Source: Atrichornis clamosus
Taxonomy: Eukaryota; Chordata; Aves; Passeriformes; Menuridae
Assembly (NCBI GenBank): GCA_013400975.1
Contig: WBMZ01014172.1
Coordinates: 1-64,000 of the forward strand
Length of the DNA: 64,000 nt
Reading direction: 5' to 3'
Part shown: positions 51,101 to 62,000 of the stretch, one piece after another
Numbering within the stretch: the stretch's first letter is position 1
Layout of the letters: each line of letters opens with the position of its first letter
The notes under the pieces: generated by a model
What the model was told of the DNA's origin: nothing
What the model saw: only the letters and a program-made list of their open reading frames with translations
The model's database searches: none
Position numbers and translations under genes: made by a program

Positions 51101-54100
51101 CCAGAGCTCTGTGGCCTCTGCAGAGTCACCCATTCCCAGGGAGATGCTACAGATGCCCTACAGCATCTCAAGCAACAACTGAAATGGTCCCTAGGAGGGG
51201 AATTTTAAAAGCTAGTTCCCTCTGACAGAGATGAAGGTGAATTAAACTAAAAGCCAGTTAAATTAGAGGCATTATCTTTAAAACAGAGCTTTAATATATT
51301 TTATCAGAAACCAGCCAGAGTAACCAAGGTATGGACATGCAAAAGAGTTTTGTGCACCTTCTCCCCGTGGCTGCCAGACCACAGCTGCTGCAGAGCTATT
51401 AAGCAGAAGCAGATGTAATGCTTATGTTAGACAGCTCTACTAGGAAACTTAACCTCTGTTCTAAGACTTCAGGGCCAAGATTAGTTCCATCTGGGGTCCT
51501 AATGGAAATGCCTTACCTTCCCATAATATCCATGGGAAAACGTAGGTATCTTCAGAGAGGAATTAGGTGCGCTAGTGCTACCTCAGTAAATCTCCTGCTC
51601 CCTTTTAATTAGAAGGTGGATTGACCCCAGCATAACCATGCTTCTAGCTCAGAGTGCCTGAAGTTAGGCAGACAAATCTCAGCCTAAGAGCTTCGTGGAG
51701 CCACAGTACCTTGAAGAGATCCTCAGCAATTTGCAACTTGTCGCACATCTCCGAGAAAAGATTTATACTGCCGTGATCGAGCAGCAGGTAGACAAAGACC
51801 ATGCGCTTGTTAGCTGCCTCCAGGAGGTCACAGAGAATCTCAGTGTCTGTGAACACATCCATCACAATGGCTAGCACCTTCAGAAAAAAAAAGCAGATGC
51901 ATTAGCAGAGTCAATTTACATAACTTAAGGTTGCCGTGAGGCACTGAGATGTAGTTTATTTGTTTAAAAAATATTCCAACAAACACAAGTGTTCAGAGTT
52001 AATGTGGATATTTGTTCTGGTTTTCTCCCGAAGTGCCTGAATCACTAAATTGATGAAACATGTTGCTTCGTTATTTTATTGCTCATATAAAGCCAATATA
52101 ACATGCAACATATAACCCAAGATGACCCATGAATCTGTAGGTGAGATTTCAGCACTAGGAAATATACTGAAACGCTATCAGAGAATGATAAGGACACAGC
52201 TAAAATAGATCATAGCCCTTGCCAAGCGGCTGACTAGGTGTCATAAGTCACATGCATTCAGCAAGAATCACTGCATGATGCTTTCTCTTTTATGACTTAC
52301 ACCTGGACAGCCCTGGCTTTAAATCCTCACCCTGTTGGTGGTGGTGGGGTAAGAGACTCCAACGGCTCCATCTGTTGCTTTTTTAAAATACTGATTTATA
52401 AACTAACTTACAATTTAACCATACATCCATGCTTCCCAATTCACAACTGGCAGAACAGTGTGTAAAAGTCTCAGGACTGGGCATAAAAACCCTGACAGCT
52501 ATTTAAATGCACAGCCTGCAGCCAGTGTGGATCGAGGGAACTGTAAATGTAATATAAAACCAGTTCCACACTCAAAGGTGCTGGTCTTGCCTGACGTCTG
52601 CTATTGCCCATGGAAAGGGTCAATTCAGCCCAGCCATTACCTGATTTATCTTCAGGAGGTGACTCCATTGACCAGAGAGGGAGCCTTTGATAACTGTGAT
52701 CACAGAGTATCACCTTGAATCAAAACAAACTTTACAGCACCTCTGTACATCTGTCTTACTAATTGCTTCCAGCTTGCACTGAATCTTACTGCAAAGCCCA
52801 AGCCCACACCTAATAGCAAGCTTATTCTCTTCACCACCATGAGGATATCCTACAAGACCAGGCACATCCTGTGCAGCCAGCATCCTCTTCAGGCAAGCCA
52901 AACTATTTGTGGAGCAGTGAGGAACCCATGCCTTCCTCCTGCTGCCAAAGCATGGTGCTTCAGAAAGGGCCTTGCCATGGCTAGGCAAGCACAATTATGT
53001 CCAGTATCTCACATCCACACTTCCTGTTAACGCCTCAGCTCCAGACCATTCTCTCTGGTACTGATTTTCACCACCTGTTCCCAATTTATATTTCTGCACC
53101 TGACTTTCCTCTCTTACTTGCAGTACTTCTCGTTTCTTTTGCCAGAATTTCATTTTATGATTTGCACCAGTTCCACAAATGTGTTAAGAGTATAGTATCA
53201 CTTGCCAATCCTTTGCCATTTGAGAACAGCCACAAACACAGTCTTTACTCTGTTGTTTAAGTTGTTAATGCACATATCAAATACTAGGCTATCCAGGATG
53301 GACCCTTACCAGATGCTAATTAATAAATGCTGCCACTGGAAAACTGTGCTCAAAAAGCAGTTGACAAATTTATACTGTCATTAAGCGTTGCTTCAGCACA
53401 CACTTGTAATGTAAATTAGATGATTGAGAAGGTCATGTGAACCATGGGTTTATATTACACTTCCCAATTTTTACCCTACAAGTTTTCTCCTCTTGGGACA
53501 GAAAATTGGTCTGGGTTGATATTTTATCTGATGCTTGTTTTGTTATTCCAGAGACATTTCTTCTGTTTCTGCATCTTTCTGATGCTGCCAACTTCAAATG
53601 ACTGATCTATAATTCCCCTGATGTAGTGAGCACTTGTAGGCTTTGACAGAGCAGTTGCCAACAGGGATCCTTCTCCCCTGCCATTCTACTCTGTGTTATC
53701 AGGCCCAGAATTTGCCCTTGCAGGGGTATAACAAAGCAGAAGGAATCCTGTGGCTCCAGAGGGCTCAGAAGCCTGTGCTGGGCAGCAGCACTACATCCTG
53801 GCTTGGTTCCTGACCATTCCCGGGTGAAAAACTGCTGGTGTCCTTTTGAATTTATATAAGGGCAAAACTACTGGATGATGGCAAACACAGCCCTGAAATA
53901 TCAATTTTCTCCAGGAAAACAAGAGAACTGCCAGAACACACATGACAGAAGCTTTCTGTCCCCCCTCCATCTGCTCTGCTTCTGGTTCCCCAGAGTGTGG
54001 GCAGCCTGGCTTTGGATGGTGGCTGGCACCTTTGTGGCCCCAGTCACCTGTGTGTAGTCAGGGGCATCATCTGCACCTTTCCCACGTGCCAAGTTAAGCT

Positions 54101-55151
54101 GCTGAGCAGTCCGTATGGAGCCCACATGGTATTTTAACTGATACTGGCAACATATTAGGCATGAAAGGTTATTTTCTCAATAATTTCCTTCCTCTGGGAT
54201 GGCTGCCTGCATACCAGACACGTCTGCCTTTCTCCGGCCTCCCCTTCAGCCACATCTCCCACAAACCCCCACGAACAATTCCTAATGGCTGAGAGCTCAC
54301 TTAGGCTTAATTCTCATTAATGGTGCAGTAGTCTGAACAGAGCAAACCATCCTGCTGGGGATGCACAGGAAGGGACAGCTACCCCTGCTACAGGACATTT
54401 AATCCACTGGGTTAATGTGAGGTTAGAAGAAGAGAGAAGAGGGAATGCTTTTTTTAAGTCACCAACATAAAAAGGTGTTGGTGTGAGTTAAAAGGAAAAA
54501 AAAAAAAGCACTGCCTTTGTTAAAAACAGGCTCTTCACGGCCACTTTCTAGAGCAAAGCTACACTGCACTTTACAAGGCTAGCTTGGATTAAACACCATG
54601 TTCACCTGACCGTTTTAAGAGCAAGAAGACAACCGAGTGCAGAGGGAACAGCAATTCTCTCCCCATACCTGAGTGGTCTTGTGGATGTACCGGCGTATGA
54701 TGTCTCTAATGTTGCTGTTCTTCTCTGTTTGGAAATACACCGTGGCAGTGGATTTTTCCTTCAAATAGGGCTTCTCCGCTGTAATCCATGTGTGGAGCAG
54801 AGCCGACTCACTGCTGTCAGAAATGGTGGGGAAGTAGGTCCCGGACGGGAGTGACCCGGCATCGTTCTGCTTTGGCGCAGCTGCCCCGTCGGCAGCTGGG
54901 GACTCCTGTGCATAATAAGACTCCCTGGCGTTATCCTTGATGTACTGAGCTTCCACTGAGGAGAGGAAATCCACCTCGCCCTCTTTGCTTAGAGTGTTGA
55001 GGTAAGAGTCTGTCCCACCATCCAAGAAGGCGTCGGTGGCCAACCTTATGCTTTCGTTGTGGCTGAAATCCACTTTTGTCAACTTTGAGGTCTGGTTCTT
55101 GATATCCTCCAGCCTTTTCCTTATCTTGCCCATGTGTCTGGGGTGGTTCAT
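44595..55151 (-). CDS. FAM83A: FAM83A, complete four-exon CDS, 440 aa
   Basis: Minus-strand exons 55151-54669, 51877-51710, 50234-50110 and 45141-44595; 1323 nt, consistent phases, GT/AG at each junction. FAM83 proteins share an N-terminal DUF1669 fold like phospholipase D but without lipase activity; they scaffold casein kinase 1, and FAM83A is tied to EGFR/RAS-MAPK signalling in epithelia (established knowledge). Visible: GKIRKRLED near the start, AEKPYLKEKSTATVYFQT, MDVFTDTEILCDLLEAANKR, YCAKSGRKFSGQI with SDWRYVLSGSYSFTWLCG, and FDEEFRHLYALSKPV. These match human FAM83A (434 aa, recalled) closely; the Ser/Pro-rich tail from about residue 290 is diverged. The chosen ATG gives the human-like N-terminus; an in-frame ATG 31 codons upstream is also possible. 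Convergent with C8orf76 and tandem with TBC1D31. Confidence 0.95.
45142..50109. other. FAM83A: FAM83A intron 3
   Basis: About 5 kb between the junctions supported above. No nested gene is recognised. It contains a perfect 20-bp tandem duplication (47361-47400) and otherwise unique AT-rich sequence. Confidence 0.7.
47361..47400 (+). repeat. Perfect 20-bp tandem duplication
   Basis: gcccagagggatcatttttc occurs twice in immediate succession, with no mismatches, inside FAM83A intron 3. Confidence 0.95.
50110..50234 (-). CDS. FAM83A: FAM83A coding exon 3
   Basis: 125 nt reading NISVRSVTGEVYCAKSGRKF...LISDWRYVLSGSY plus two bases of a split Ser codon, flanked by 'tttatttacag' and gtgaga. It is too short to stand out as a frame, and was found from homology and phase. 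Confidence 0.95.
51710..51877 (-). CDS. FAM83A: FAM83A coding exon 2
   Basis: 56 codons, VLAIVMDVFTDTEIL...MCDKLQIAEDLFK, after a T-rich acceptor ('ctttttttttctgaag') and before gtactg. Core of the pseudo-phospholipase D fold. Confidence 0.95.
51878..54668. other. FAM83A: FAM83A intron 1
   Basis: About 2.8 kb with no recognised gene. 53.09-53.34 kb has faint CR1-like wording ('ccaggatggacccttacc') but is too diverged to call. An A12 tract is at about 54498. Confidence 0.65.
54669..55151 (-). CDS. FAM83A: FAM83A coding exon 1
   Basis: 161 codons, from MNHPRHMGKIRKR to ...RYIHKTTQ, then donor gtatgg, phase 0. Its splice acceptor is probably the AG at 55279-55280 ('ctttatttttattcatag'), leaving a short leader. 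The frame stays open upstream to another ATG at 55244, with an in-frame TAA shortly before it. Confidence 0.93.
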
Positions 55152-55277
55152 GGCTCTTTGTCGCAGCAGCCGATCTGCCGGGCAGGCACCATGCATATGT
55201 GTGCCACAGGCAGTGCAATCGTCCTTCTTGTTTGGAGACTGCATTCTGGCATGAAATCGCCTCGGCTGAACGAATTA

Positions 55278-57211
55278 ACTATGAATAAAAATAAAGAGAT
55301 CTTATTACCGGAGGCAAATTCACACTCCCTGAATTCGTCTGTACGATTATCATCAAAACAAACCTGAAGCTTGCTTCTCAGGTGGTGGTGTACTCCGGCA
55401 ACAATCTGTTTCCAGATGGGACACAAGTGTAAAGCTGATTAGATTGCTTATCTGAGAGGCACCCACCTCAGCCCCAGGGCATACGAAGGATTCGAGTCCA
55501 ATTTACCACAGCCGTCGGATTTGATTGTATTTCCCTTCCTGTCGCATCCTGTGAAATACGAGTGAGGAAAGCACTCAAGCAAAAGCAGGTAGGCTCCCAA
55601 GCATCATTGCACAATCTTCAAAACAGCTTGAGGCTTCTCTGTCTTCCCATAGTATTCGTTAGGGAGAAAAAAACAGCTCTGGTGTTGAACTGGAACAGAG
55701 ACAGCAGCCATGCCCATGGCTTCAAAACAACAAAAAGGGTCATGGGCTCTGCTGTGCACCTACATGCGGCCAGGCAGCCTTAAAAATAGACGTGAACTTC
55801 GTCACTGTGCCCCGTCCGTAGTGTGTTGCTATTACCATAGACGATTCACTCACTTATTTCTTTAAAGCTTTGTGACTACGCCGTCCTATTAAAAGAAAAA
55901 TACCCCTTCCCAAACATCCTGAATATTACGTGGAGGGAGGGTTGTGAGCTGGCCTCAAAGCATCAGAAATACAAACACTCATCACTTGATTGTGCATATT
56001 TAGGGCTGTTTGGTTGGTTTCTTTTTTTTTTTTTTTTTTTTTCCCAGGCTGCAGCTTCTGGAGTCACGTTGTCCCCGTGGCAGCTCTCTGCTGTGTCATT
56101 AGGTGGATGGAGGCGCGGGTTGCAGCGGGGTGACAGGCCAGCGCCTGGGGGCAGCCGGCCCGGCTGGTCTGACTGAGGAGTGGCGGGGCGGGAAGGCACC
56201 TGCCCGAGGTGTCCGAACATACCTGTGTGCGTGCTTGGATGCAGAGCCACGTGTGACACAGTTCCCTCACGCGGGTTGGGTTTGCCTTCGTCCTACGCGG
56301 CTCTGTGTCCACGCACTCGTGTGCCACGGCTCCAGAGGGGTGTGCGGCATCGAGAGGATGTGCCGGCCTGGGCTCTTGGAAGGGGTGAGGGCTGCTGAGG
56401 ACATGTCTGGGCAGGGAAGGGGTCCTGCCACCCTGGCTGGGGAGCACGGGTGCTTTCAGGGTGCACATAGTGGCACAGGCCCAGTTTTTCAGCGAAGCTC
56501 CACAGAATCTGGGTCTGTTTCAGATGCCCTACGGGGAGAAAAAAAAAGTAAAGTAATTAGACGTAAGGATGAGACAAACAAATATGTATCAAAAGAGAAA
56601 AGGGTATGAAATGGCTCGCATATTAATCCCGGAGCGACGGGGGACAGGACACACCCACGTGAGGCCGAGGAGAGGCGGTGGCGGGGCCGTCCTGAGCTCC
56701 TGGGGTGATTTTGAAAACTACCCCATCCCTCCCTCCGCCCCCAACATCCGCCCGCAGCTGCCAGACGCGGCCGAAAGTCACTAATTATCTCCTGACCTGT
56801 TCTGCGCAATTAGGCCGAAAATGATGCCATCTAATTACCCTGACATGCAGGACTGTGCCCTGCCAACGCCGATCGGGGCCAGGGACGGGCCTCCCCGCCC
56901 CGGCCAGGGTCCCTCATGGTCACCCCGGTGTCCCACACATGGTCATGGCAGGGCTCCTCACATGTTATCCGACGGGGCCCTCGCACTATCACCCCAGCGA
57001 AGCCCCGCGGTCACCCTGCGGCTCCACATGGTCACTCCGAGTCCCCGCACGGCCAGCACAGGGTCGCGCCCCGTGGGAGCGGTGTGGGAGGAGGGAGGGC
57101 CGAGCCGGGCCGGACTAGGCTGTATCCTCCCGCGGCCCCGGTGAGGAGCGAGGCCGCCGGCGCGGAGCCTGGGCGGAGTCGAGAGCCTGCATGGAGCCTT
57201 TCAATGCAGCC
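55278..57211. other. FAM83A upstream region, first AT-rich and then CpG-rich
   Basis: No protein is recognised. A T21 tract sits at about 56022-56042. GC and CpG content rise from about 56.1 kb. This stretch probably holds FAM83A non-coding 5' exon(s) and promoter (inference from position). The overlapping open frames here come from high GC, not coding. Confidence 0.5.
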
Positions 57212-57284
57212 GCCTCGTTAGCGCAGTAGGTAGCGCGTCAGTCTCATAATCTGAAGGTCGTGAGTTCGATCCTCACACGGGGCA
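57212..57284 (+). tRNA. tRNA-Met (CAT), elongator type, intronless
   Basis: 73 nt with a 7-bp acceptor stem (gcctcgt/acggggc, one T-G wobble), D arm 'agcgcagtaggtagcgc', anticodon loop ctcataa (anticodon CAT) and T arm 'gtgagttcgatcctcac'. The internal Pol III boxes are canonical: A box tagcgcagtagg and B box agttcgatcc. The discriminator is A, and a T4 terminator follows at 57299-57302. The anticodon-stem T-T pair next to the loop is also found in vertebrate elongator Met tRNAs. The lack of the initiator-type AGCAGAGT start and GGG/CCC anticodon stem argues for elongator rather than initiator. Confidence 0.96.
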
Positions 57285-57298
57285 AAGGCGGGCAGTGC

Positions 57299-57302
57299 TT
57301 TT
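57299..57302 (+). terminator. Pol III terminator of tRNA-Met
   Basis: First run of four Ts, 14 bases after the tRNA 3' end; the standard vertebrate Pol III stop signal. Confidence 0.8.
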
Positions 57303-58703
57303 GCTCCCGCAGGCTTTTAGCGGCGCCACACCCGCACGACACCGCGCTGTGAGCCCGCGCCTTGCCGTGCACGTCGTGATTTCCGAAGCGGTACTTCCCG
57401 GTCGGGGTTCTGTCTCTCCCCGTACTGGGTTCGGGGCGATCAGTTCCGCAAGTGTTCCGCCTTCTGGCAGACGGTTTTCAGCCTCTGAGCTGTCTGCGAG
57501 CCCGTCAGGGATGTGGGGGTGGGGAAATGGGTCCTGCGGGGCGCACCCGGGCTCAGGCCGGGCCCGAGGGCCGCCCGAAGTGCGGGCAGGGAGCGGGAAG
57601 TGCCGTGGGGACACGGCAGGCACCTGCTCCCGCCTGAGGGAAACACTCTGGGTTATGCACATTTGCAGCTTTAGCGTTTTTACAACCGTAAACACTTACA
57701 TATATGGCCCAAGGTGCAGGCCAAAACCTCAGAGAGTTTATTATTTCCTTTGAAATATACCAATAATCATATGCAAACTCCAAGACAATGATCAGAAAGA
57801 CAATTTTTCTCATCTACTCCCCCTGCTTCTGAGATGGATCCTTCTCTGTTGCCTTTTTGTGCCTTTGAAAAGGAACAATGCCCCTTCTCTGCACACTGCT
57901 GAGGTCAGCGAACAGATTTCCATGGATCCTGGCTGCTGCTACTGTGACAGTTTCTAGTTCCAGATGCAGAGGATGCTAAAGCAAGGATAACGAAGTACTT
58001 CTGTGAATTTATGTCTTCATGTAATTTAAAGAGAAGCAGGGAGGCTATTCCCAGCTCCAGGTGACAAAAAGCTGCTGGTTAGAGGCATTTATCCTCTATC
58101 TGCCCAGTGCCTCAGCCCCCAGGCTCACCACGAGCAGTCCCACTCTGATACTGCTGCCCCAAAGAACATCAGCAAAATCCCAGGGGAAGCAGAACAAATA
58201 AAGATCCCAATCCTCATATTTTTACAGGGCCAAGTCTGCCCCTGTATCAGCATTGTGTGTAGCAATTATGAATGATTCACTTCAATTTACTTTGCCCCAC
58301 TCTTTTTTACTGTAACACCACATAATGTTCTTGACTCTTGGGTTAAAAGCATCAGGCATCAGTACCACAAGCAGTATGAAGAGCAGTGTATAATAAATGT
58401 ATTTACATCCTCTCTCCCCTTCTTTCTCGTGAAATTAACATGCTAATGTGTATAACTACATGCATCTCCAGCAGCAGAGGCTCCACACCCTCTCTGGGCC
58501 TTGCTTTCAGTGTTTGGCTCTCACTGGAAAGGATTTTTTTTCTCTAACTGCAAATTTCCCTGCTGCAACTTGTAGGATCCACTTATACATCACTGACAAA
58601 CCCAAATTTTAACAATGGTTTGTTTCTTCAAGACAGGGCAGCCACCACAAGAAATGAAGTATACAAATACTGCACATGCAATAACTTAATGGTAAAAAGT
58701 GAG
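57303..58703. other. Spacer between tRNA-Met and the TBC1D31 3' end
   Basis: The GC-rich island ends near 57.65 kb and AT-rich unique sequence follows. No gene or clear repeat is recognised. Confidence 0.6.
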
Positions 58704-58769
58704 TTTATTTTAGAAGTAAAAAATAACAAGAAGGTTACAAACAACATACCTATTTTCTAGCATTTTATT
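58704..58769 (-). terminator. TBC1D31: TBC1D31 polyadenylation signals
   Basis: AATAAA on the minus strand at 58764-58769 and again at 58704-58709, about 130 and 190 bases after the TBC1D31 stop codon. Either could set the 3' end; which is used cannot be told from sequence. Confidence 0.55.
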
Positions 58770-58899
58770 CTTATAGAAAAATATCTCCAAAGGCGTTTAT
58801 AATAAACAGTCTATGATCCATCCTGAATCACACTATACATATTTAGCTTTTCACTGATTAATAATTTGAAAGAACAGCTAAGGTCCAGAGCAGACCATC

Positions 58900-59045
58900 T
58901 CAGGGTGTCCACGTTGTAGCTGGGAAGCGAGTTGGAGGGTTTCTGGCTTGTGCCTGTGAGGTGAGCCTTTGCCTGAGCCGCCGGACTTCTGCCATCAGCT
59001 CCCGCTCCTGGCGTGCCAGTTCCGCTTGTCTTCTGTCTGAAGACA
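58900..59045 (-). CDS. TBC1D31: TBC1D31 last coding exon with stop
   Basis: Reads (M)SSDRRQAELARQERELMAEV, then RRLRQRLTSQAQARNPPT and ...TWTP, TGA. The human end has a matching NLRQRLTARARH. Acceptor 'tttcttgcacttcag' is chosen over nearby AGs because it completes the phase. An overlapping longer frame in another register is a shadow. Confidence 0.87.
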
Positions 59046-62000
59046 CTGAAGTGCAAGAAACTTGGACTTAATGCAGTTAATGGTTTTCCATAAATGGTAA
59101 AAATACCTACTAGAAAACAGGTATCTCTGGCAGAGAAATGCTGGTTTTCAGTACCACTTATATGAGACAGCCCTCAGACCTGTAAGAGTAAGTTCTTTGA
59201 AAGTGGTGCCTTTGTTTTGCTACCAGAAGGTCAGATGCTAATAGGGGGCTAAGGCAGGTCCACAGGTTCCCATTGCCTGCAGTCTTTTGTACATAAGGTG
59301 CATAGGATTTTAAATTGTGCTTTCACTGCCAGAGTGGCTAGGACAGCCCAGAGGAGATTATTATTACTGTAACTCCCAGTCAGATTTTGGTGAAAGACAG
59401 CTCTACATCTTCTCAACATTCTCAAATCATACATAACTATGAAGATAGGAAAAGCACAGGCAAGATGATCAGGTGAGAATGTGACTAAACTAGGCTGAGA
59501 TTTACTAGGACCACTCTCATAACGTGACACACTTCAGGCACTTCCTACCTGTGCCAGCCCTGGTAGCAAAGACATTTTCTGCAGGTGTGAAATAGAACAC
59601 AACAATAAACCGGTTTACTATCCACTAAACACCTACACAAGTAATGACTCAATCACACAGCCAGGTGTTCCAGTAATGCTTCTGAAACTAAATGTGAAAG
59701 AAAAGAGAGTCCTAACTTAGAAACTTACTGTGTGGTGATGATGTTAATGCAGACAAATCATTCAGACAGATGTTTCCAGACCTTGGTACCTGCTGGACTT
59801 CTACCCCTCTCTCTGTACGCCCAGCCTTTAAATCCCACAGTCCCTCTGTGGGAAATGGAAAGAAAGATTCTTTGTAAATTAAAAATATTTACATTTCTAG
59901 TGAATTTTTCTAGCTTGAGGTAAAACAGTTTTCCTCCAGGAAGCAAAGCTAGAACAATCACCCACTCCAGCTAATGGCAAGTACAATTTGCTCAGAATTA
60001 GAGGTCAATGTTTCTACTCTTCGGGTCAAAGCTATGCATTACTGCATTTAATTTTAAGAAATTACAGCTCTGTAATTTCATTAATTTCTTAAAATTCCCT
60101 TTAAGAAATTACAGCCCTTTAAGAAATTACATGTGCTGTTTCTTCCTATATAATTAATCTTCTGACAAATGGGCCACTAAGATCATGTGGAATATGGCTA
60201 CTCATACTTGCAGTTTTAGGAGACACCCATTTTAATTATGTGCAGTTGCAAATTACTCCATACTAAAAACATTAGGTAAATAAGGACAAAGGCTGAAAAA
60301 GTTTGCCCAAAGCAATACTAACCTTCTAACCTTAATATTAATCACTAATTTTATGTGAGCCTTGCAGATATGGAGGGGGAGGATAGGAAAAATATCTGCA
60401 AAACCACACAAATGTAGCACTGGAGAAAGTTAATTCTGGAAACACATATGTATGTTGGGGTTTTTTTGAAGAAACACTTGGAAAAGTCACTTTGTATGTC
60501 ATCACAGGACAACATTAATTCACAGAAGATTTCTAATGGATGCAATTTTATAATTGTCTTGAGCTGAGCTAAACCTATGCTCCTACCAAAAATGCCATTT
60601 ATATTGCTTCATGTGACAGATACCAAACGGAGATTTCTTTCCAAGTCTGGCCTGATATATTCATTTCATGAAAGAATATTGCCAAAAAGTACTTACATAA
60701 AGGAGTTATGCTTAAGTTTATCCCTAATATTGGACAGTTAGTTTGTATTCAGTTCTTGAATGTTTCATGCCAACATCCCCACAGAACTACATTATCTACA
60801 TGCTCACCAAAATAGCCATCTTCCCTTTGTAGCTTTTCAGCCAATTCTGATGCATCATTCATTTTGTCATCTAAGAACTGCTTCCTGTGCTCATCTGCAG
60901 CAGCAGCTGCCTTCTGCTTTTCCTCCAGTTGAGCTTTTTTGTGTACAACATCTTCCCACTGTGCAAAAGAGATATTTAATGTCTTCAACAGATGTGTTGC
61001 AAGGAAAAAGCAACAAATAAATGTCTCATTCAAATACCTGGGAAAAGGTAGAAGTCTTGGGTCAGAGAGAAAAAAAAATGAGAGGAACTTAAAGAAATAG
61101 GAATATGCTTTCCTAAGTCTGAAACATCCTTACCAATTCATTCTAGAGCTTGCAGAGACTTCCAGTCAAAACAGAAAAGGAGATTTCTAACAAAATATTT
61201 CTCTAATACCTTTCAGCTTTGTGCTCTCCCCGTTATGGGCAAAAGACAGTTATATTTGTGCTAGGGCCACTTAGAAAAAGAAATTATGCAAATACCTTTT
61301 TTTCTTCTGTCTCCCTCATGGCTTTCAGCAGTTCAGCTTCCTTCACCCTGTTGTCATGCAGGAGCTTGACTATCTCCTCGTAGCACTTCTCCCGGTCCTG
61401 GTCATCACGCCTGAGTCTCTGCTGCACTTGCAGCCTCCAGTGGGTACCAATGTGCTTCTGCTCAGCTTTGGCTAAATTTTCTTCAGCCACCTAATAAAAC
61501 ACCTTTCTTACCAGAAATCCAGTTAGACTATTCCAACTGCACAGCCTGAACTACAGACCAGGCAAGACAGACTGAGGTGTTCTCCAGTATCACTGTCAGA
61601 TGTCCCTGCTGGGAGGCTGCAGTGCCACTCACTAACAGGTGCAGCTGACATAAGATGAATACCTGAATGCCAGTACTTTCACCCACATCCATCTGCTTCC
61701 AAAAATCAAATGCTGTTTACAAAAATTCAGACCCATATGTTTATTTCTAGACAATACACAAATGCAGATGCCAAGCATATGGGCAGTGGGATAGCTGCAA
61801 CTATTTTTCCAACTGTGCAATTATAAGTTCTGAGCTTGAAAATCTGAGCAATTCACACACATCCATTAGTGTGATCTAGAAGACAGCTTCTACAGCTGAA
61901 TTTCCTGCCAAGTACTACCAAACGAAATCTCTTTTGAGGTTAACTTTTGTTTCATTATGGATACAAACAAAACACAGGAGGATGACTTGTTTTGAAAAGC

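Larger units (their letters stand above)
56100..57650. promoter_or_regulatory. CpG-rich island around the tRNA-Met gene, upstream of FAM83A
   Basis: Dense CG dinucleotides, especially 56620-57620, in otherwise AT-rich surroundings. It contains the tRNA gene. It could be a FAM83A promoter, a tRNA-associated open-chromatin island, or both. Limits are approximate. Confidence 0.6.

Noticed and set aside
53090..53340. Possible ancient CR1 remnant
   Set aside because: Only a short phrase resembles CR1; divergence is too great to support by eye.
56064..57753. Several frames of 100-170 codons around the tRNA
   Set aside because: High GC and few stops produce open frames on both strands; they overlap the tRNA and each other and show no homology.
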